Shown here: positions 32,937-41,301 of the stretch, piece by piece
Position numbering within the stretch: the stretch's first letter is position 1
Layout: every line of letters begins with the position of its first letter
Assembly: GCA_003611745.1 (NCBI GenBank)
Contig: RAYF01000006.1
Coordinates: forward strand, 1-64,000
DNA: 64,000 nt
Origin: a bacterium D16-36
GTDB taxonomy: Bacteria > Bacillota > Clostridia > Lachnospirales > Lachnospiraceae
Direction of reading: 5' to 3'
Notes under the pieces: model-generated
What the model was told of the DNA's origin: nothing
What the model saw: only the letters and a program-made list of their open reading frames with translations
The model's database searches: none
Made by a program: the position numbers and the translations under genes

Positions 32937-33296
32937 TCACTTTAATTCCCCAACTATTTTTTTCAAATTTTCTATCTGTTTAGCGGAAAGCTTTTTTCTG
33001 CCAAGCAGCGCAGTGAAAAGTTTGTCCGCAGAGCCATCGTATATTTTATTGATTAATTCGTTGGTTTCTGCTTCCTGCACTTCTTCCTTTGGAATCAGGG
33101 CATGGCACATAAATTTAGGCTCTGAACGCTCTATTGCCCCTTTTTTAATGCACCTTTTTATTAATGTATAAGTGGTATTCATGTTCCAGCCCACTTCTTC
33201 ATTAAGAACATCTGAGATATGTTTTGCGGTTGTGTCGCCCTCCCTCCAAAGTACATTCATTACCTTTAATTCTGAATCAAACAGTTTAATATCCAT
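32937..33296 (-). CDS. MecI/BlaI-family repressor, cassette 1
   Basis: A 119-residue winged-helix repressor that BlaR1-type proteases inactivate. The DNA-binding domain starts KLFDSELKVMNVLWREG and includes WNMNTTYTLIKRCIKKGAI; the C-terminal dimerisation helix follows (LLGRKKLSAKQIENLKKIV). ATG 33296 has GGAGGT upstream; longer in-frame starts have none. It probably binds the 14-bp dyads at 33316 and 33475, controlling its own operon and the divergent secreted gene. The stop lies ten bases before the protease start. Confidence 0.92.
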   Translation of the reverse strand: MDIKLFDSELKVMNVLWREGDTTAKHISDVLNEEVGWNMNTTYTLIKRCIKKGAIERSEPKFMCHALIPKEEVQEAETNELINKIYDGSADKLFTALLGRKKLSAKQIENLKKIVGELK

Positions 33297-33315
33297 AAAG
33301 AGCACCTCCTGTCTT

Positions 33316-33329
33316 ACTACCACGGTAGT
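33316..33329. promoter_or_regulatory. MecI-type operator 1, cassette 1
   Basis: ACTACC-AC-GGTAGT, a dyad of the BlaI/MecI class, just downstream of the -10 of the minus-strand promoter and upstream of the repressor's ribosome binding site. Confidence 0.75.
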
Positions 33330-33337
33330 TCGATTTA

Positions 33338-33366
33338 ATTCTAGCATACCCTCATTTCTTTGTCAA
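33338..33366 (-). promoter_or_regulatory. Promoter of the repressor-protease operon, cassette 1
   Basis: Minus strand: TTGACA (33366-33361), 17-bp spacer, TAGAAT (33343-33338). Confidence 0.8.
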
Positions 33367-33433
33367 TTTATGTGTGCATTCAGCCGCGGAAATCAGCGCT
33401 GTAAGCATTGCCTCAGGATTAAATACATGTGCC

Positions 33434-33462
33434 TTGACAAAACGAAAAGACTGTGGTAGTAT
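33434..33462 (+). promoter_or_regulatory. Divergent promoter toward the secreted protein gene
   Basis: TTGACA (33434-33439), 17-bp spacer, TAGTAT (33457-33462). The -10 overlaps another GGTAGT half-site (33455-33460). Confidence 0.8.
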
Positions 33463-33474
33463 GAAATCACTGGT

Positions 33475-33488
33475 ACTACTGTAGTAGT
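33475..33488. promoter_or_regulatory. MecI-type operator 2, cassette 1
   Basis: ACTACT-GT-AGTAGT, same spacing and half-site logic as 33316-33329. It covers about +6 to +20 of the divergent promoter. The leader from there to 33702 is about 220 bases without a gene. Confidence 0.72.
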
Positions 33489-33702
33489 GCCAAAAATGCT
33501 ATTGCACCTGAAGTGTTGTTCCAGTTATGATATGTCGCAGTAAGTATACTGAGCATGTAATAGCTGGGACAATGGAAAGCGATCAGTAAATTTTGTAGAA
33601 AGGGGGCCTGCATAAAAACAATTTTAAAGATATCTTAGTGATGTGATTTAGCAGTAGCAAAGTATTAGTAAAGCTTTTGAGCAAAGAAAGGAGCATGCCT
33701 TT

Positions 33703-34863
33703 ATGAGAATAAACAGGAATTTTATTGCCGCTTGTATGCTGGCAGCTTTTTCCATAGCAGCTGTGGAAGAGCCATGGGCAAAGCTTGCACAGGCAGGCAG
33801 TCCGGCAATTATTGTGGGTGCAGAAGAAAATCAGAAAAAGATTACTGAAAAATCTGATAGTAAGTTTATTATGGATAAGGATTTATCAGAGGAGATGCAG
33901 AAGGATCTTTTTGCAGAATACGAAAAATTTGGAATTTATAATAAAGAGGGGGCGCTGTATTACAATGACAAGCCGGTGCGCTGTTTTGTCGATACCCATA
34001 AGATGATAGAAAATAAAAATCAAGCGGGCGGCAAAACGATTACTTTCAGCAATATCTGTACATATGTTGATTGGGATGGGGCTGTTGACGTTTATACGAT
34101 AAGAAAAGAAACGGCAAAAACAGCAGAAAGCAGCAAGGTACTGGGAGACATTGAGAGCGTGCAGCGGGCTTTGGCAATAGAGCATATGGTTCCTTTTTCT
34201 AGTGCGCAGTCTCTGGCAAAGATTGTGGAAACTGTATATGCCGAAGGAGGGATTTCGGCAGTATATAAAATAGTGCCGTATATTTCACAGGAGGCTATCA
34301 GTAGTGTTGCCCGGAATGCTGCTGCTAATGGGGATTACCGTACATTAAAGGATATTGTGCAGTTTTTAAGTGAAGATACCGTGACGGAAATAGTAAATAG
34401 CGAGTATGAAAAGGCAGGAATTTCTAATGTTCATAGCCTATTACTGTTTATGTCACAGGAGTCTCTTGGGGAGCTGGCCCAGAAAGCTGCCGACAAAAAT
34501 GATATTGAGAGCCTTGAACAAATGGCATTTTGTGTAAATGTCCGTTATCTTGATAAAATAGTGCTGCAGTTAGAAAGCAAAGGGAAACATATTGCAGGGA
34601 TTGCACCTTTTATCAGTGGGGAAGCATTGGAAGATGTGGTAAAAAGCGAATATAAAAATGGAGGGGTATCTGCTATTTATGAGCTATTGCCAATTATGCC
34701 GAAAGAGATGGTTAACAAATATATTCAGAAAGCCGCTAAGAAGAAGGACTATAAAGGAGTGGAAAAAATGGCTCCATATGCCAGCAAAAAGGTTGTCAAA
34801 AAAATTGCAGATAAAATGCGCGCAGAGGGAAGGAGCATTGCAAAGATAAAGGCTTTTATATAG
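33703..34863 (+). CDS. Secreted partner with the BlaR1-tail domain, cassette 1
   Basis: A 386-residue exported protein (hydrophobic N-terminus NFIAACMLAAFSIAAV). Residues ~73-134 (YEKFGIYNKEGALYYNDKPV, then WDGAVDVYTIRK) align with the tail of the neighbouring BlaR1-like protease (YQKCGLIEKDNILYYQGKPI, GTVDVNINR). The rest is about eight 30-35-residue helical repeats (SAVYKIVPYISQEAISSVAR, SAIYELLPIMPKEMVNKYI), also found in the protease tail. It therefore shares both modules with the sensor and may compete for, or present, the same ligand. Transcribed from a repressor-controlled divergent promoter. AAAGGAG precedes ATG 33703. Family not recognised. Confidence 0.7.
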   Translation: MRINRNFIAACMLAAFSIAAVEEPWAKLAQAGSPAIIVGAEENQKKITEKSDSKFIMDKDLSEEMQKDLFAEYEKFGIYNKEGALYYNDKPVRCFVDTHKMIENKNQAGGKTITFSNICTYVDWDGAVDVYTIRKETAKTAESSKVLGDIESVQRALAIEHMVPFSSAQSLAKIVETVYAEGGISAVYKIVPYISQEAISSVARNAAANGDYRTLKDIVQFLSEDTVTEIVNSEYEKAGISNVHSLLLFMSQESLGELAQKAADKNDIESLEQMAFCVNVRYLDKIVLQLESKGKHIAGIAPFISGEALEDVVKSEYKNGGVSAIYELLPIMPKEMVNKYIQKAAKKKDYKGVEKMAPYASKKVVKKIADKMRAEGRSIAKIKAFI

Positions 34864-34963
34864 TAACAGGTAGTAGCAGTTCCTTTATTAAATTGGGTTA
34901 TATTAGCTTTTTGGATGCTGGAAAAGGATACGGATAGCAGCATTCTCCTAAAAAGATGTCTTG

Positions 34964-34995
34964 TCAGGCACCAGTTTCAAATAGCTGGTGCCTGA
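34964..34995 (+). terminator. Hairpin after the secreted partner gene
   Basis: TCAGGCACCAG/CTGGTGCCTGA, 11 perfect pairs, loop of 10. No T-run follows, so termination may be incomplete. Nothing else is evident in the 34864-35080 spacer. Confidence 0.55.
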
Positions 34996-35080
34996 TGTTG
35001 TGAGAGGATACAGTCTTTAATTCTCTTTGTCTGACATGCGATACTGAAAATTGATTTCCGTTTAAATGCAGAAAAATATC

Positions 35081-35109
35081 TTGCACTTGCTGGTGGATTA
35101 TGGTACAAT
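35081..35109 (+). promoter_or_regulatory. Promoter of rpsF-ssb-rpsR
   Basis: TTGCAC (35081-35086), 17-bp spacer, TACAAT (35104-35109). It leaves a ~130-base leader before rpsF that could hold an S6:S18 autoregulatory structure; I could not confirm the motif by eye. Confidence 0.7.
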
Positions 35110-35245
35110 ACGAAATTGTGATACGTAAATTTTCCTTGCTCTTTTCTAATAGGACAAAGTGTGTAGAAACACATCGTTTCTGGATTTATCACACAGAGAC
35201 GTCGTCGTGGAAAGGGCCAGAGACCAAAAGGAGGTACAGGCAACT

Positions 35246-35533
35246 ATGAACAAATATGAGTTAGCGTTAGTTGTCAATGCTAAGATCGAAGAAGATGTGA
35301 GAGTAGCTACCGTAGAGAAGGCAAAGGAATATGTCGCCAAGTTCGGTGGAACTGTTACAGAGGTTGAAGAGTGGGGCAAGAAGAAGCTTGCTTACGAGAT
35401 TCAGCATATGAGAGAGGGATATTACTACTTCATCAAATTCGATGCTGAGGCGAATGTTCCGGGCGAACTTGAGCAGTCTGTTCGCATTATGGACCATGTC
35501 ATCAGATTCTTATGCATTAGACAGGAGGCATAG
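35246..35533 (+). CDS. rpsF: 30S ribosomal protein S6
   Basis: A 95-residue S6 with NKYELALVVNAKIEE, WGKKKLAYEI and EGYYYFIKFDA. It pairs with S18 on the 30S platform. ATG 35246 follows AAGGAGGT; an upstream in-frame extension is not conserved in this family. First gene of the rpsF-ssb-rpsR operon. Confidence 0.96.
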   Translation: MNKYELALVVNAKIEEDVRVATVEKAKEYVAKFGGTVTEVEEWGKKKLAYEIQHMREGYYYFIKFDAEANVPGELEQSVRIMDHVIRFLCIRQEA

Positions 35534-35553
35534 GAAAGGAAGGTGTTTCCTCA

Positions 35554-36006
35554 ATGAACAAGGTTATTCTTATGGGCCGTCTGACACGTGAACCGGAGAT
35601 TCGTTATTCTTCAGGGGAGAATCAGACAGCCATCGCAAGGTATACGCTTGCGGTAGACCGTAGATTTAAGCGTCAAGGTGACGATCAAACAGCAGATTTC
35701 ATTAACTGTGTCGTATTTGGCAGGGGAGCAGAATTTGCTGAAAATTATCTTCATCAGGGGACGAAGATTGTAGCAGTTGGCCGTATTCAGACCGGAAGCT
35801 ACACAAACAAAGATGGGCAGCGCGTGTACACAACAGATGTTGTTGTGGAGGAACAGGAATTCGCTGAGAGCAAAGCGGCAGCCGCAAATAATGGTGGCGG
35901 TTATCAGCAGGCGGCTCCATCCAGGCCAGAGCCGACACAGGCGGCTGGTGACGGATTTATGAATATTCCGGATGCCATCGATGAGGAATTACCATTTAAA
36001 AACTAG
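35554..36006 (+). CDS. ssb: Single-stranded DNA-binding protein
   Basis: A 150-residue SSB. The N-terminal OB fold (MNKVILMGRLTREPEIRYS, FINCVVFGRGAEFAENYL) occupies about 110 residues, followed by a Gln/Pro/Ala-rich linker and the acidic tip ending DEELPFKN. The tip is the variant of the DDDIPF motif that binds repair and replication partners. AAAGGAAGG precedes ATG 35554. It lies 20 bases after rpsF. Confidence 0.97.
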   Translation: MNKVILMGRLTREPEIRYSSGENQTAIARYTLAVDRRFKRQGDDQTADFINCVVFGRGAEFAENYLHQGTKIVAVGRIQTGSYTNKDGQRVYTTDVVVEEQEFAESKAAAANNGGGYQQAAPSRPEPTQAAGDGFMNIPDAIDEELPFKN

Positions 36007-36039
36007 ACAAGTCTGGTAACATTTTAAGGAGGTTTCAAA

Positions 36040-36306
36040 ATGGCATACAATAAGGGCGATAAGGACAATGCTTCTTCAAGAAGAAGGCCGGTCCGCAGAA
36101 GAAAGAAAGTATGTGTGTTCTGTGCAGATAAAGAGCATGATTATATTGACTACAAAGATGTTAATAAGTTAAAGAGATATGTCTCTGAGAGAGGAAAGAT
36201 TCTTCCAAGAAGAATTACAGGAAACTGTGCAAAACATCAGAGAGCTTTGACAGTAGCTATCAAGCGTGCCCGCCATGTGGCAATTATGCCATATACTACG
36301 GACTAA
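36040..36306 (+). CDS. rpsR: 30S ribosomal protein S18
   Basis: An 88-residue S18 with a basic N-terminus, [17 protein letters not shown] and [20 protein letters not shown]. The CxxC and distal Cys/His positions match the zinc-binding form. AAGGAGG precedes ATG 36040. Last gene of the operon. Confidence 0.97.
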   Translation: MAYNKGDKDNASSRRRPVRRRKKVCVFCADKEHDYIDYKDVNKLKRYVSERGKILPRRITGNCAKHQRALTVAIKRARHVAIMPYTTD

Positions 36307-36366
36307 TTATGGTTTAATGGCATAGTGTGTATGTAAACTCATTTGTGCGTTAATCTACAATTTAAA

Positions 36367-36406
36367 GCAAGAGCTGTTTTATGGAAACTCCGTAAAATGG
36401 CTCTTG
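36367..36406 (+). terminator. Hairpin downstream of rpsR
   Basis: CAAGAGC-TG-TTTTA pairs with TAAAA-TG-GCTCTTG. No long T-run follows, but the position (60 bases after the stop codon) fits a terminator. Confidence 0.5.
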
Positions 36407-36411
36407 TTGTG

Positions 36412-36440
36412 TTGCCAAAACAGTGAAGATGCGATAAAAT
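36412..36440 (+). promoter_or_regulatory. Promoter of the PilZ gene
   Basis: TTGCCA (36412-36417), 17-bp spacer, TAAAAT (36435-36440), 47 bp before the start codon. Confidence 0.7.
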
Positions 36441-36487
36441 TATGTGTAATAGCAGGGTGTTTAGTTTGAGTTTAGGAGGTAGTGATA

Positions 36488-37129
36488 ATGAGACTGGCAG
36501 ATTTTGATGTAGGAACAGAGATTACGATATCTTCCCAGAAGGAACACAGCCATTACGAATATAATACGAAAATCATACGGACAAAACGAAGTGAGGGTAT
36601 TGTGATAGCGGAAATCATACTTTCCAAAGACAAAGAAGTGCACTATATGAAGCCTGACACGGAGCATATGGTTACGGTTAATGCCGGTTCTAAGGTTTAT
36701 GTTTACCGTGACGCCAAAATTCTTGATATCAAAACTCTGACACAGGAGTACAAGTTTGCAATCTGTATCCGCTGTATGTCAGATGTGGCGGCGGTAAACA
36801 GGCGTAACTTTTTTCGTGTATTTTTAGGTGTGGATGGTACTTTGGAGGCAGGAATCAATAAGAGAAGCGCTGAGGTAATGGTAAAAGATATCAGTGCGAA
36901 TGGCTTAGGGGTAATCTGTACGAAAAAACTGAAATTCCCAATAGGGATGCAGGTGGTAGTAACGTTTGTAGATGAACTGACATCCGAGAAATTCGAAATA
37001 GAGTGTGAGATTGTGCGTTGTGTGCAAAACGACCCGTTTTCTGTCATTTATGGCTGTCAATTGCCGGAAGTCAGTGAGTCCATGCAGAAGATTGTAGCTT
37101 TAAAGCAAAGGCTGCATCCGCCGATTTAG
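36488..37129 (+). CDS. PilZ-domain cyclic-di-GMP-binding protein
   Basis: A 213-residue protein of the YcgR-N plus PilZ layout. The N-terminal beta domain (residues ~1-90) is followed by a PilZ domain with NRRNFFRV (the R-x3-R c-di-GMP motif) and DISANGLG (the D-x-S-x-x-G motif). Such proteins alter motility, exopolysaccharide or surface functions upon c-di-GMP binding. ATG 36488 is six bases after AGGAGGT. It is monocistronic between a hairpin and a strong terminator. Confidence 0.88.
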   Translation: MRLADFDVGTEITISSQKEHSHYEYNTKIIRTKRSEGIVIAEIILSKDKEVHYMKPDTEHMVTVNAGSKVYVYRDAKILDIKTLTQEYKFAICIRCMSDVAAVNRRNFFRVFLGVDGTLEAGINKRSAEVMVKDISANGLGVICTKKLKFPIGMQVVVTFVDELTSEKFEIECEIVRCVQNDPFSVIYGCQLPEVSESMQKIVALKQRLHPPI

Positions 37130-37160
37130 CATGGAGTGCGAGAGAGTAAAATGAATAATA

Positions 37161-37997
37161 TCAAATTTCAGAAAGCCGGTAAAGCTTGCCTTTACCGGCT
37201 TTTTGGAATAATAATGTTGCTGTTATTTCTCTCTTAAATTTATAATTTTCCTTGTTCTTTATATTCAGGCGGGTATCTGTTTTTTTTACGTTTTTTATCA
37301 GTTTATATTTTTCGTCATTCTGCTTTTGGTAAATACTATAAAAATTCGCTCCTTTTGCAGCTTCCCAGTATAGTTTTACTTTTGTTTTAGAATATGCGGT
37401 TGTCTTAAGATTTTTCACTTTTGCTGGAATCGTCGCCTTGATTTCTGTGGATTTCCCGGTTTGTTTCTGCTCACTGTCGTAAGAGCAGATTTTAAAGCTG
37501 CTTCCATTCCCATATCCGCTAAGTAAAAAAGTTCCTGTAGTTTCGGTTGTCCTGCTTTTTTCCACCCATGTTTTATTCTCAAAGGAAAGAACAATATATT
37601 CAGCAGCATTATTTACACTGTCCCATTCCAATGTAATAGTTTTTTCCGTCGCATCTGAATCAGTAAGCCGCACAGAGATTTTTGATAACGGCTCATCTGA
37701 AGGAGATGGCCCTATGGAAGTAGACGGTTCTTCCGAAGCAGATGGCTCTATGGAAGCAGATGGCTCTATGAAAGTAGATGGTTCTTCTGATGTTAAAGGT
37801 TCTAAAGATGTTGCCGGATATTCTGGCGCTATTGGAACTTCTGGGGTTAACGGCTGCTCCTGTTTGGTATCTGCTGTATTTTCCGCTGCCTTAAATTTTT
37901 TCTGTGTGGAAAGTGCGGCTGCATTTACAGTATATGGCTCTGATATCAATGACAGAATAAGTGCTGCAATACAAAAGTATACTGGCTGTTTCTTCAT
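37161..37997 (-). CDS. Secreted Fn3-like protein with Pro/Glu/Ser repeats
   Basis: A 278-residue exported protein. The signal peptide ends near VNA-AA (residue 27). A repetitive Glu/Pro/Ser/Thr segment (residues ~50-110; units like EPSAS and EEPSTS) is encoded by imperfect 18-base DNA repeats around 37714-37820. Fn3-like strands follow at ~115-190 (KTITLEWDSVNNAAEYIVL) and a partial second Fn3 at ~195-255. The last ~20 residues are read through the terminator hairpin at 37172-37204 and look unlike an Fn3 ending, so the 3' end may be frameshifted. Role probably at the cell surface. Confidence 0.65.
   Translation of the reverse strand: MKKQPVYFCIAALILSLISEPYTVNAAALSTQKKFKAAENTADTKQEQPLTPEVPIAPEYPATSLEPLTSEEPSTFIEPSASIEPSASEEPSTSIGPSPSDEPLSKISVRLTDSDATEKTITLEWDSVNNAAEYIVLSFENKTWVEKSRTTETTGTFLLSGYGNGSSFKICSYDSEQKQTGKSTEIKATIPAKVKNLKTTAYSKTKVKLYWEAAKGANFYSIYQKQNDEKYKLIKNVKKTDTRLNIKNKENYKFKREITATLLFQKAGKGKLYRLSEI
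37172..37204. terminator. Bidirectional terminator
   Basis: AAAGCCGGTAAAG/CTTTACCGGCTTT, 13 perfect pairs, five-base loop, T-runs on both strands. Closes the PilZ gene and lies inside the annotated 3' end of the Fn3-like gene. Confidence 0.88.
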
Positions 37998-38135
37998 TTG
38001 CGGTTTCCTCCCTGCAATATAAAAAATATTAGGCCGTTATTATAGCATGCTTATCCGCCGTTTCCTGCAATTTTTCGTGAATGGTAAAATTATGGTGCGA
38101 GTTGTGATGATATAGTAAAGTTCTAAAAGTAATTC

Positions 38136-38164
38136 TTGATTAGGAGAATTAAATATATTATAAT
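38136..38164 (+). promoter_or_regulatory. Promoter of the LytTR regulator gene
   Basis: TTGATT (38136-38141), 17-bp spacer, TATAAT (38159-38164), in a very AT-rich spacer. Confidence 0.7.
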
Positions 38165-38230
38165 AAATTATAAACTTTATATTAAGATGCAACTAAGGAA
38201 CGAGCTCATAAAAAATTAATGGAGTACAGT

Positions 38231-38929
38231 ATGATAACAATAGGAATTGTAGATGATGAAAGAAGTGCGCTGAAATTGTTAAAAGCATATGTTGCAAAAC
38301 ATTTAAAAGCATTGGATAAAGAATATAATATTTACATATTTCAATCTGGCGCAGAAGCTATGGAGCAAAGTGGAAAGATAGATATCCTATTTCTCGATAT
38401 TGAAATGCCTGAAATGGATGGAATTCAATGTGGCAGGCAAATCAGGCGAAGAAACCCAGACTGTATTTTGATTATGGCAACAGGCCATGTTGAAAGGTTT
38501 AAGGAGGCATTTAAAATCAATGCGTTCCGTTATATCACGAAGCCATATGATGATGAAGAAATAGCGGAAGCGCTGAATGCCTCTATTTTATTAATCACAG
38601 GTGCACAGACAATTGAGGTCTATCATGACAGGATGCCTTATCAAATTATGGAAAGAGATATTTGTTATATTCGCGCTTATAATAGTTATACATTAATTAT
38701 CACTGATAATATGGAGTTCCGGAGTGAACTTTCATTAAAGGAATTTGAAACACAGCTTGACAACAAAATATTTTTCAGAATTGATCGTTCTCATCTTGTA
38801 AATCTGCTAAAAATCAGAAAAGGGAAAGATGGTGGTTTTTATCTGGTTGGTGAACCATTAAATATTTCGAGGAGACGTAAGAAAGAGTTTCAGGAAAAAT
38901 ATATTAAAGCGGATACTACATTTAGATAA
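38231..38929 (+). CDS. LytTR response regulator (AgrA-like)
   Basis: A 232-residue regulator. The receiver domain (residues ~2-120) has DD near residue 9, the phosphoacceptor in FLDIEMPEMDG and the KP lysine in ITKPYDDEE; the LytTR DNA-binding domain (~135-230) has ICYIRAYNSYTLII and FFRIDRSHLVNL. ATG 38231 is preferred over 38219 because GGAG falls at 38221-38224. The cognate GHKL sensor kinase follows after 79 bases. Targets probably include the downstream transporter-like genes. Confidence 0.88.
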   Translation: MITIGIVDDERSALKLLKAYVAKHLKALDKEYNIYIFQSGAEAMEQSGKIDILFLDIEMPEMDGIQCGRQIRRRNPDCILIMATGHVERFKEAFKINAFRYITKPYDDEEIAEALNASILLITGAQTIEVYHDRMPYQIMERDICYIRAYNSYTLIITDNMEFRSELSLKEFETQLDNKIFFRIDRSHLVNLLKIRKGKDGGFYLVGEPLNISRRRKKEFQEKYIKADTTFR

Positions 38930-39008
38930 GATATTGTTTTTATAGATGGGCTAGAAATTGTCTGCGCCCTAAGTAAAATATGAAAAAACGAAAGGGATGA
39001 TAAACATT

Positions 39009-40268
39009 ATGATTGCCATAAGTATTTTTCTGACAGAGGTGGCAAAGTGCCTTATTTTTTTCAAATATTATTTAAAGGAAGATTTCAAAAGATTCTGGAG
39101 TATCCCTGTATCTTTTATTCTATATATAATAATGTTGTATTTTGGATTACCGGAAGCACTTTCTGCAATAGTAGTATGTGTAATCACATTGTCTTTTATG
39201 ACTCAGAAAGTTTATGGTAAAATTATTTTAGGGGTGGTTATTTTAGACAGCATTGCTGAGATAATAATGATATTTGTGAGAAAAGTTCCAATTAAAAGTG
39301 GGGATTCACTGTCAGAGGGGCAGTGTTATTTAGTTACTAATATTATGGTTATTGTTTCCCTGCTTCTATTCAAACAGCTTCAGAATATAAAAAGTATGAG
39401 AAATATCCGTATTTCTTCAAACATTATTTATGTAACATTGGGGGGTGTTGCATGGTTTATGACATTATCTGTTGCATTACTGCAATATATGCAGCAGTAT
39501 GTGCAAAACAAAATAGAGGAGATTCTTATTGATTTATTTTCCACGGTAGCATTTTTTAGTGTTTTTATTGTAGTATTTATGGTTTTACATATCTATTATC
39601 TAAATGAACGGTTAAAAGAAGCTTATCATTTGGAATGTAGTCTAAAAGAGGCACAGGAAGCTTATTATAAAATTCTGCTGGACAAGGAGGAGGAGACACG
39701 GAAATACAGGCACGACCTTTCGAACCATATGATTTGCCTAAAGCAGATTGTTGGGCAGGGACAGTTAGAAGATGTAAAAACCTATATTGACTCTATGTAT
39801 CAAAACTTTGATTCTATAAAAAATAAAGTATATGATACTGGAAATGATATCTTTAATATTATGTTAAATCATTATCTTGGAATGGATATTCCCAATTTAA
39901 AATTCCGTATCACAGGAAAAATAACTAAAAGAATAAATGCAGACAATTTCACGCTATGTACCATATTTTCAAATATATTACAGAATGCTATTGAAGAATT
40001 GAATCGGAATCATGGGGAAAATGTATTATTGTGGATAAAGATTAGCGATGGTGATTCTAATGTGAAAATTCAAATATGCAACAACAGTGTGGAAAAAGAT
40101 ATCAAAAGCGGAAAGATAGAAACGCAGAAGCTAGACAAAGAAAACCACGGTATCGGACTGAAAAATGTTACAAAAGCTATTACCGAATGCCATGGGATGC
40201 TTGAATTAGATTATGCAGATGGAATGTTTATAGCAGATATCTATTTACCTTATGAGGTGGAAGAGTGA
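39009..40268 (+). CDS. GHKL sensor histidine kinase (AgrC-like)
   Basis: A 419-residue kinase with six or so N-terminal TM helices (residues 1-~200), a dimerisation helix with the phospho-His in YRHDLSNHM, N-box FSNILQNAIEELN and G-box NHGIGLKNV. The structure is that of quorum-sensing receptors of the AgrC/ComD group. The start may be 38997 or 39009; AAAGGG lies too close to the first. Overlaps a 17-codon ORF by one base. The signal is unknown. Confidence 0.88.
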   Translation: MIAISIFLTEVAKCLIFFKYYLKEDFKRFWSIPVSFILYIIMLYFGLPEALSAIVVCVITLSFMTQKVYGKIILGVVILDSIAEIIMIFVRKVPIKSGDSLSEGQCYLVTNIMVIVSLLLFKQLQNIKSMRNIRISSNIIYVTLGGVAWFMTLSVALLQYMQQYVQNKIEEILIDLFSTVAFFSVFIVVFMVLHIYYLNERLKEAYHLECSLKEAQEAYYKILLDKEEETRKYRHDLSNHMICLKQIVGQGQLEDVKTYIDSMYQNFDSIKNKVYDTGNDIFNIMLNHYLGMDIPNLKFRITGKITKRINADNFTLCTIFSNILQNAIEELNRNHGENVLLWIKISDGDSNVKIQICNNSVEKDIKSGKIETQKLDKENHGIGLKNVTKAITECHGMLELDYADGMFIADIYLPYEVEE

Positions 40269-40321
40269 TGACCATTCATAGAGTAATGGCACCCATTCGA
40301 AGAGTTATTCTTGAAAAATGA
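40268..40321 (+). CDS. Possible 17-residue coupled peptide
   Basis: TGATG overlap: the kinase stop (40266-40268) shares its A with this ATG. The product MTIHRVMAPIRRVILEK is short and basic. Position after an AgrC-like kinase makes a signal peptide conceivable, but no Cys, double-Gly or processing protease is present. It may be coincidence. Confidence 0.25.
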   Translation: MTIHRVMAPIRRVILEK

Positions 40322-40466
40322 CTAGTATCATTATATCATTTATATAAGGAGTTTGGGAAAGTTCTTATAAATAAATATCAAACGAGCATAAAATCATTTA
40401 TAAAAGTCTGCCTTAACATAATAATGCATTTTTATAGTGATCATTGAAGCAAAGGAGTGATTGTAT

Positions 40467-41108
40467 ATGGACGAAGTTGTTCATTTCTTAAAGCAAGAAA
40501 TTTATTTAAGCAAAATGCATTTAAATAAGATTGTTGTGTCTTTTTTATTTTTCGCGATGGGAAGCATAATGATTTTTCCAGATATTATATTTGTATGGGG
40601 ATTTTTTTTGATTCCAATGATTCGAGATATAGAATATGAGAAAAAAGAAAAATACTATATAAATATGTGGGGAAGTACGCAGCAATTAGTCTTCAAAACT
40701 AAAATCTTTTTTTCGTGTTTTTGTACAGTTTTAAGTCTATTATTATCCACAGTCATTTATCATATTGCTATAAAAGCAGGTGTCAATGTCTTTAAAGCGT
40801 TTATTGGCATAAAAATGGGAAATATGAGCGATATTATTCTCCTTTTGATATGTGCGTCTTCTCTTTTTTCCGTAATAGTTATTTCTTTATTTACGGGACT
40901 TTCTTATAATCTGGCTTTCATTTATCAAATCATATTAATGATGGGTATATCTTTTCTGGTTTACTTATTATTAAAACAGGGAATATTAAGCTCATTTTGG
41001 GGGATATCAAGCTTGGAAAAGAAAATAATAATGATTGTAGGAACATTTCTGGCTATATTAATGATTTGCAAACTGAAATTAGCGAAAATTAAATCAGAAA
41101 GTGAGTGA
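40467..41108 (+). CDS. Multi-TM membrane protein
   Basis: A 213-residue protein with five or six hydrophobic helices (IVVSFLFFAMGSIMIF, IFFSCFCTVLSLLLSTVI, IILMMGISFLVYLLL and others) and short loops, resembling the small permease subunits of ABC-2 systems. AAGGAG precedes ATG 40467. It lies between the two-component genes and the DUF3267-like gene in a uniformly AT-rich block. No motif reveals a substrate. Confidence 0.55.
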   Translation: MDEVVHFLKQEIYLSKMHLNKIVVSFLFFAMGSIMIFPDIIFVWGFFLIPMIRDIEYEKKEKYYINMWGSTQQLVFKTKIFFSCFCTVLSLLLSTVIYHIAIKAGVNVFKAFIGIKMGNMSDIILLLICASSLFSVIVISLFTGLSYNLAFIYQIILMMGISFLVYLLLKQGILSSFWGISSLEKKIIMIVGTFLAILMICKLKLAKIKSESE

Positions 41109-41301
41109 TTTTCTAGACATAATAAAAATGTGAAATATAATTACTGTATTTTAAAGCCATATGACAGTGATTTTTTCACATTCTTGAAAAGTGCCTTTTT
41201 CTTTTGTGTACTTTCAAGAGTTTGAGAATGTATTATCGGGATTCAATATAATTATGTTTTTTGAGTGTTTGTTCTTAGATTGTTATTTAGGGTGTGTAAG
41301 T

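Noticed and set aside
38231-40321. Complete agr-type quorum-sensing locus
   Set aside because: No AgrB-like processing protease and no Cys-containing precursor peptide was found near the LytTR/GHKL pair.
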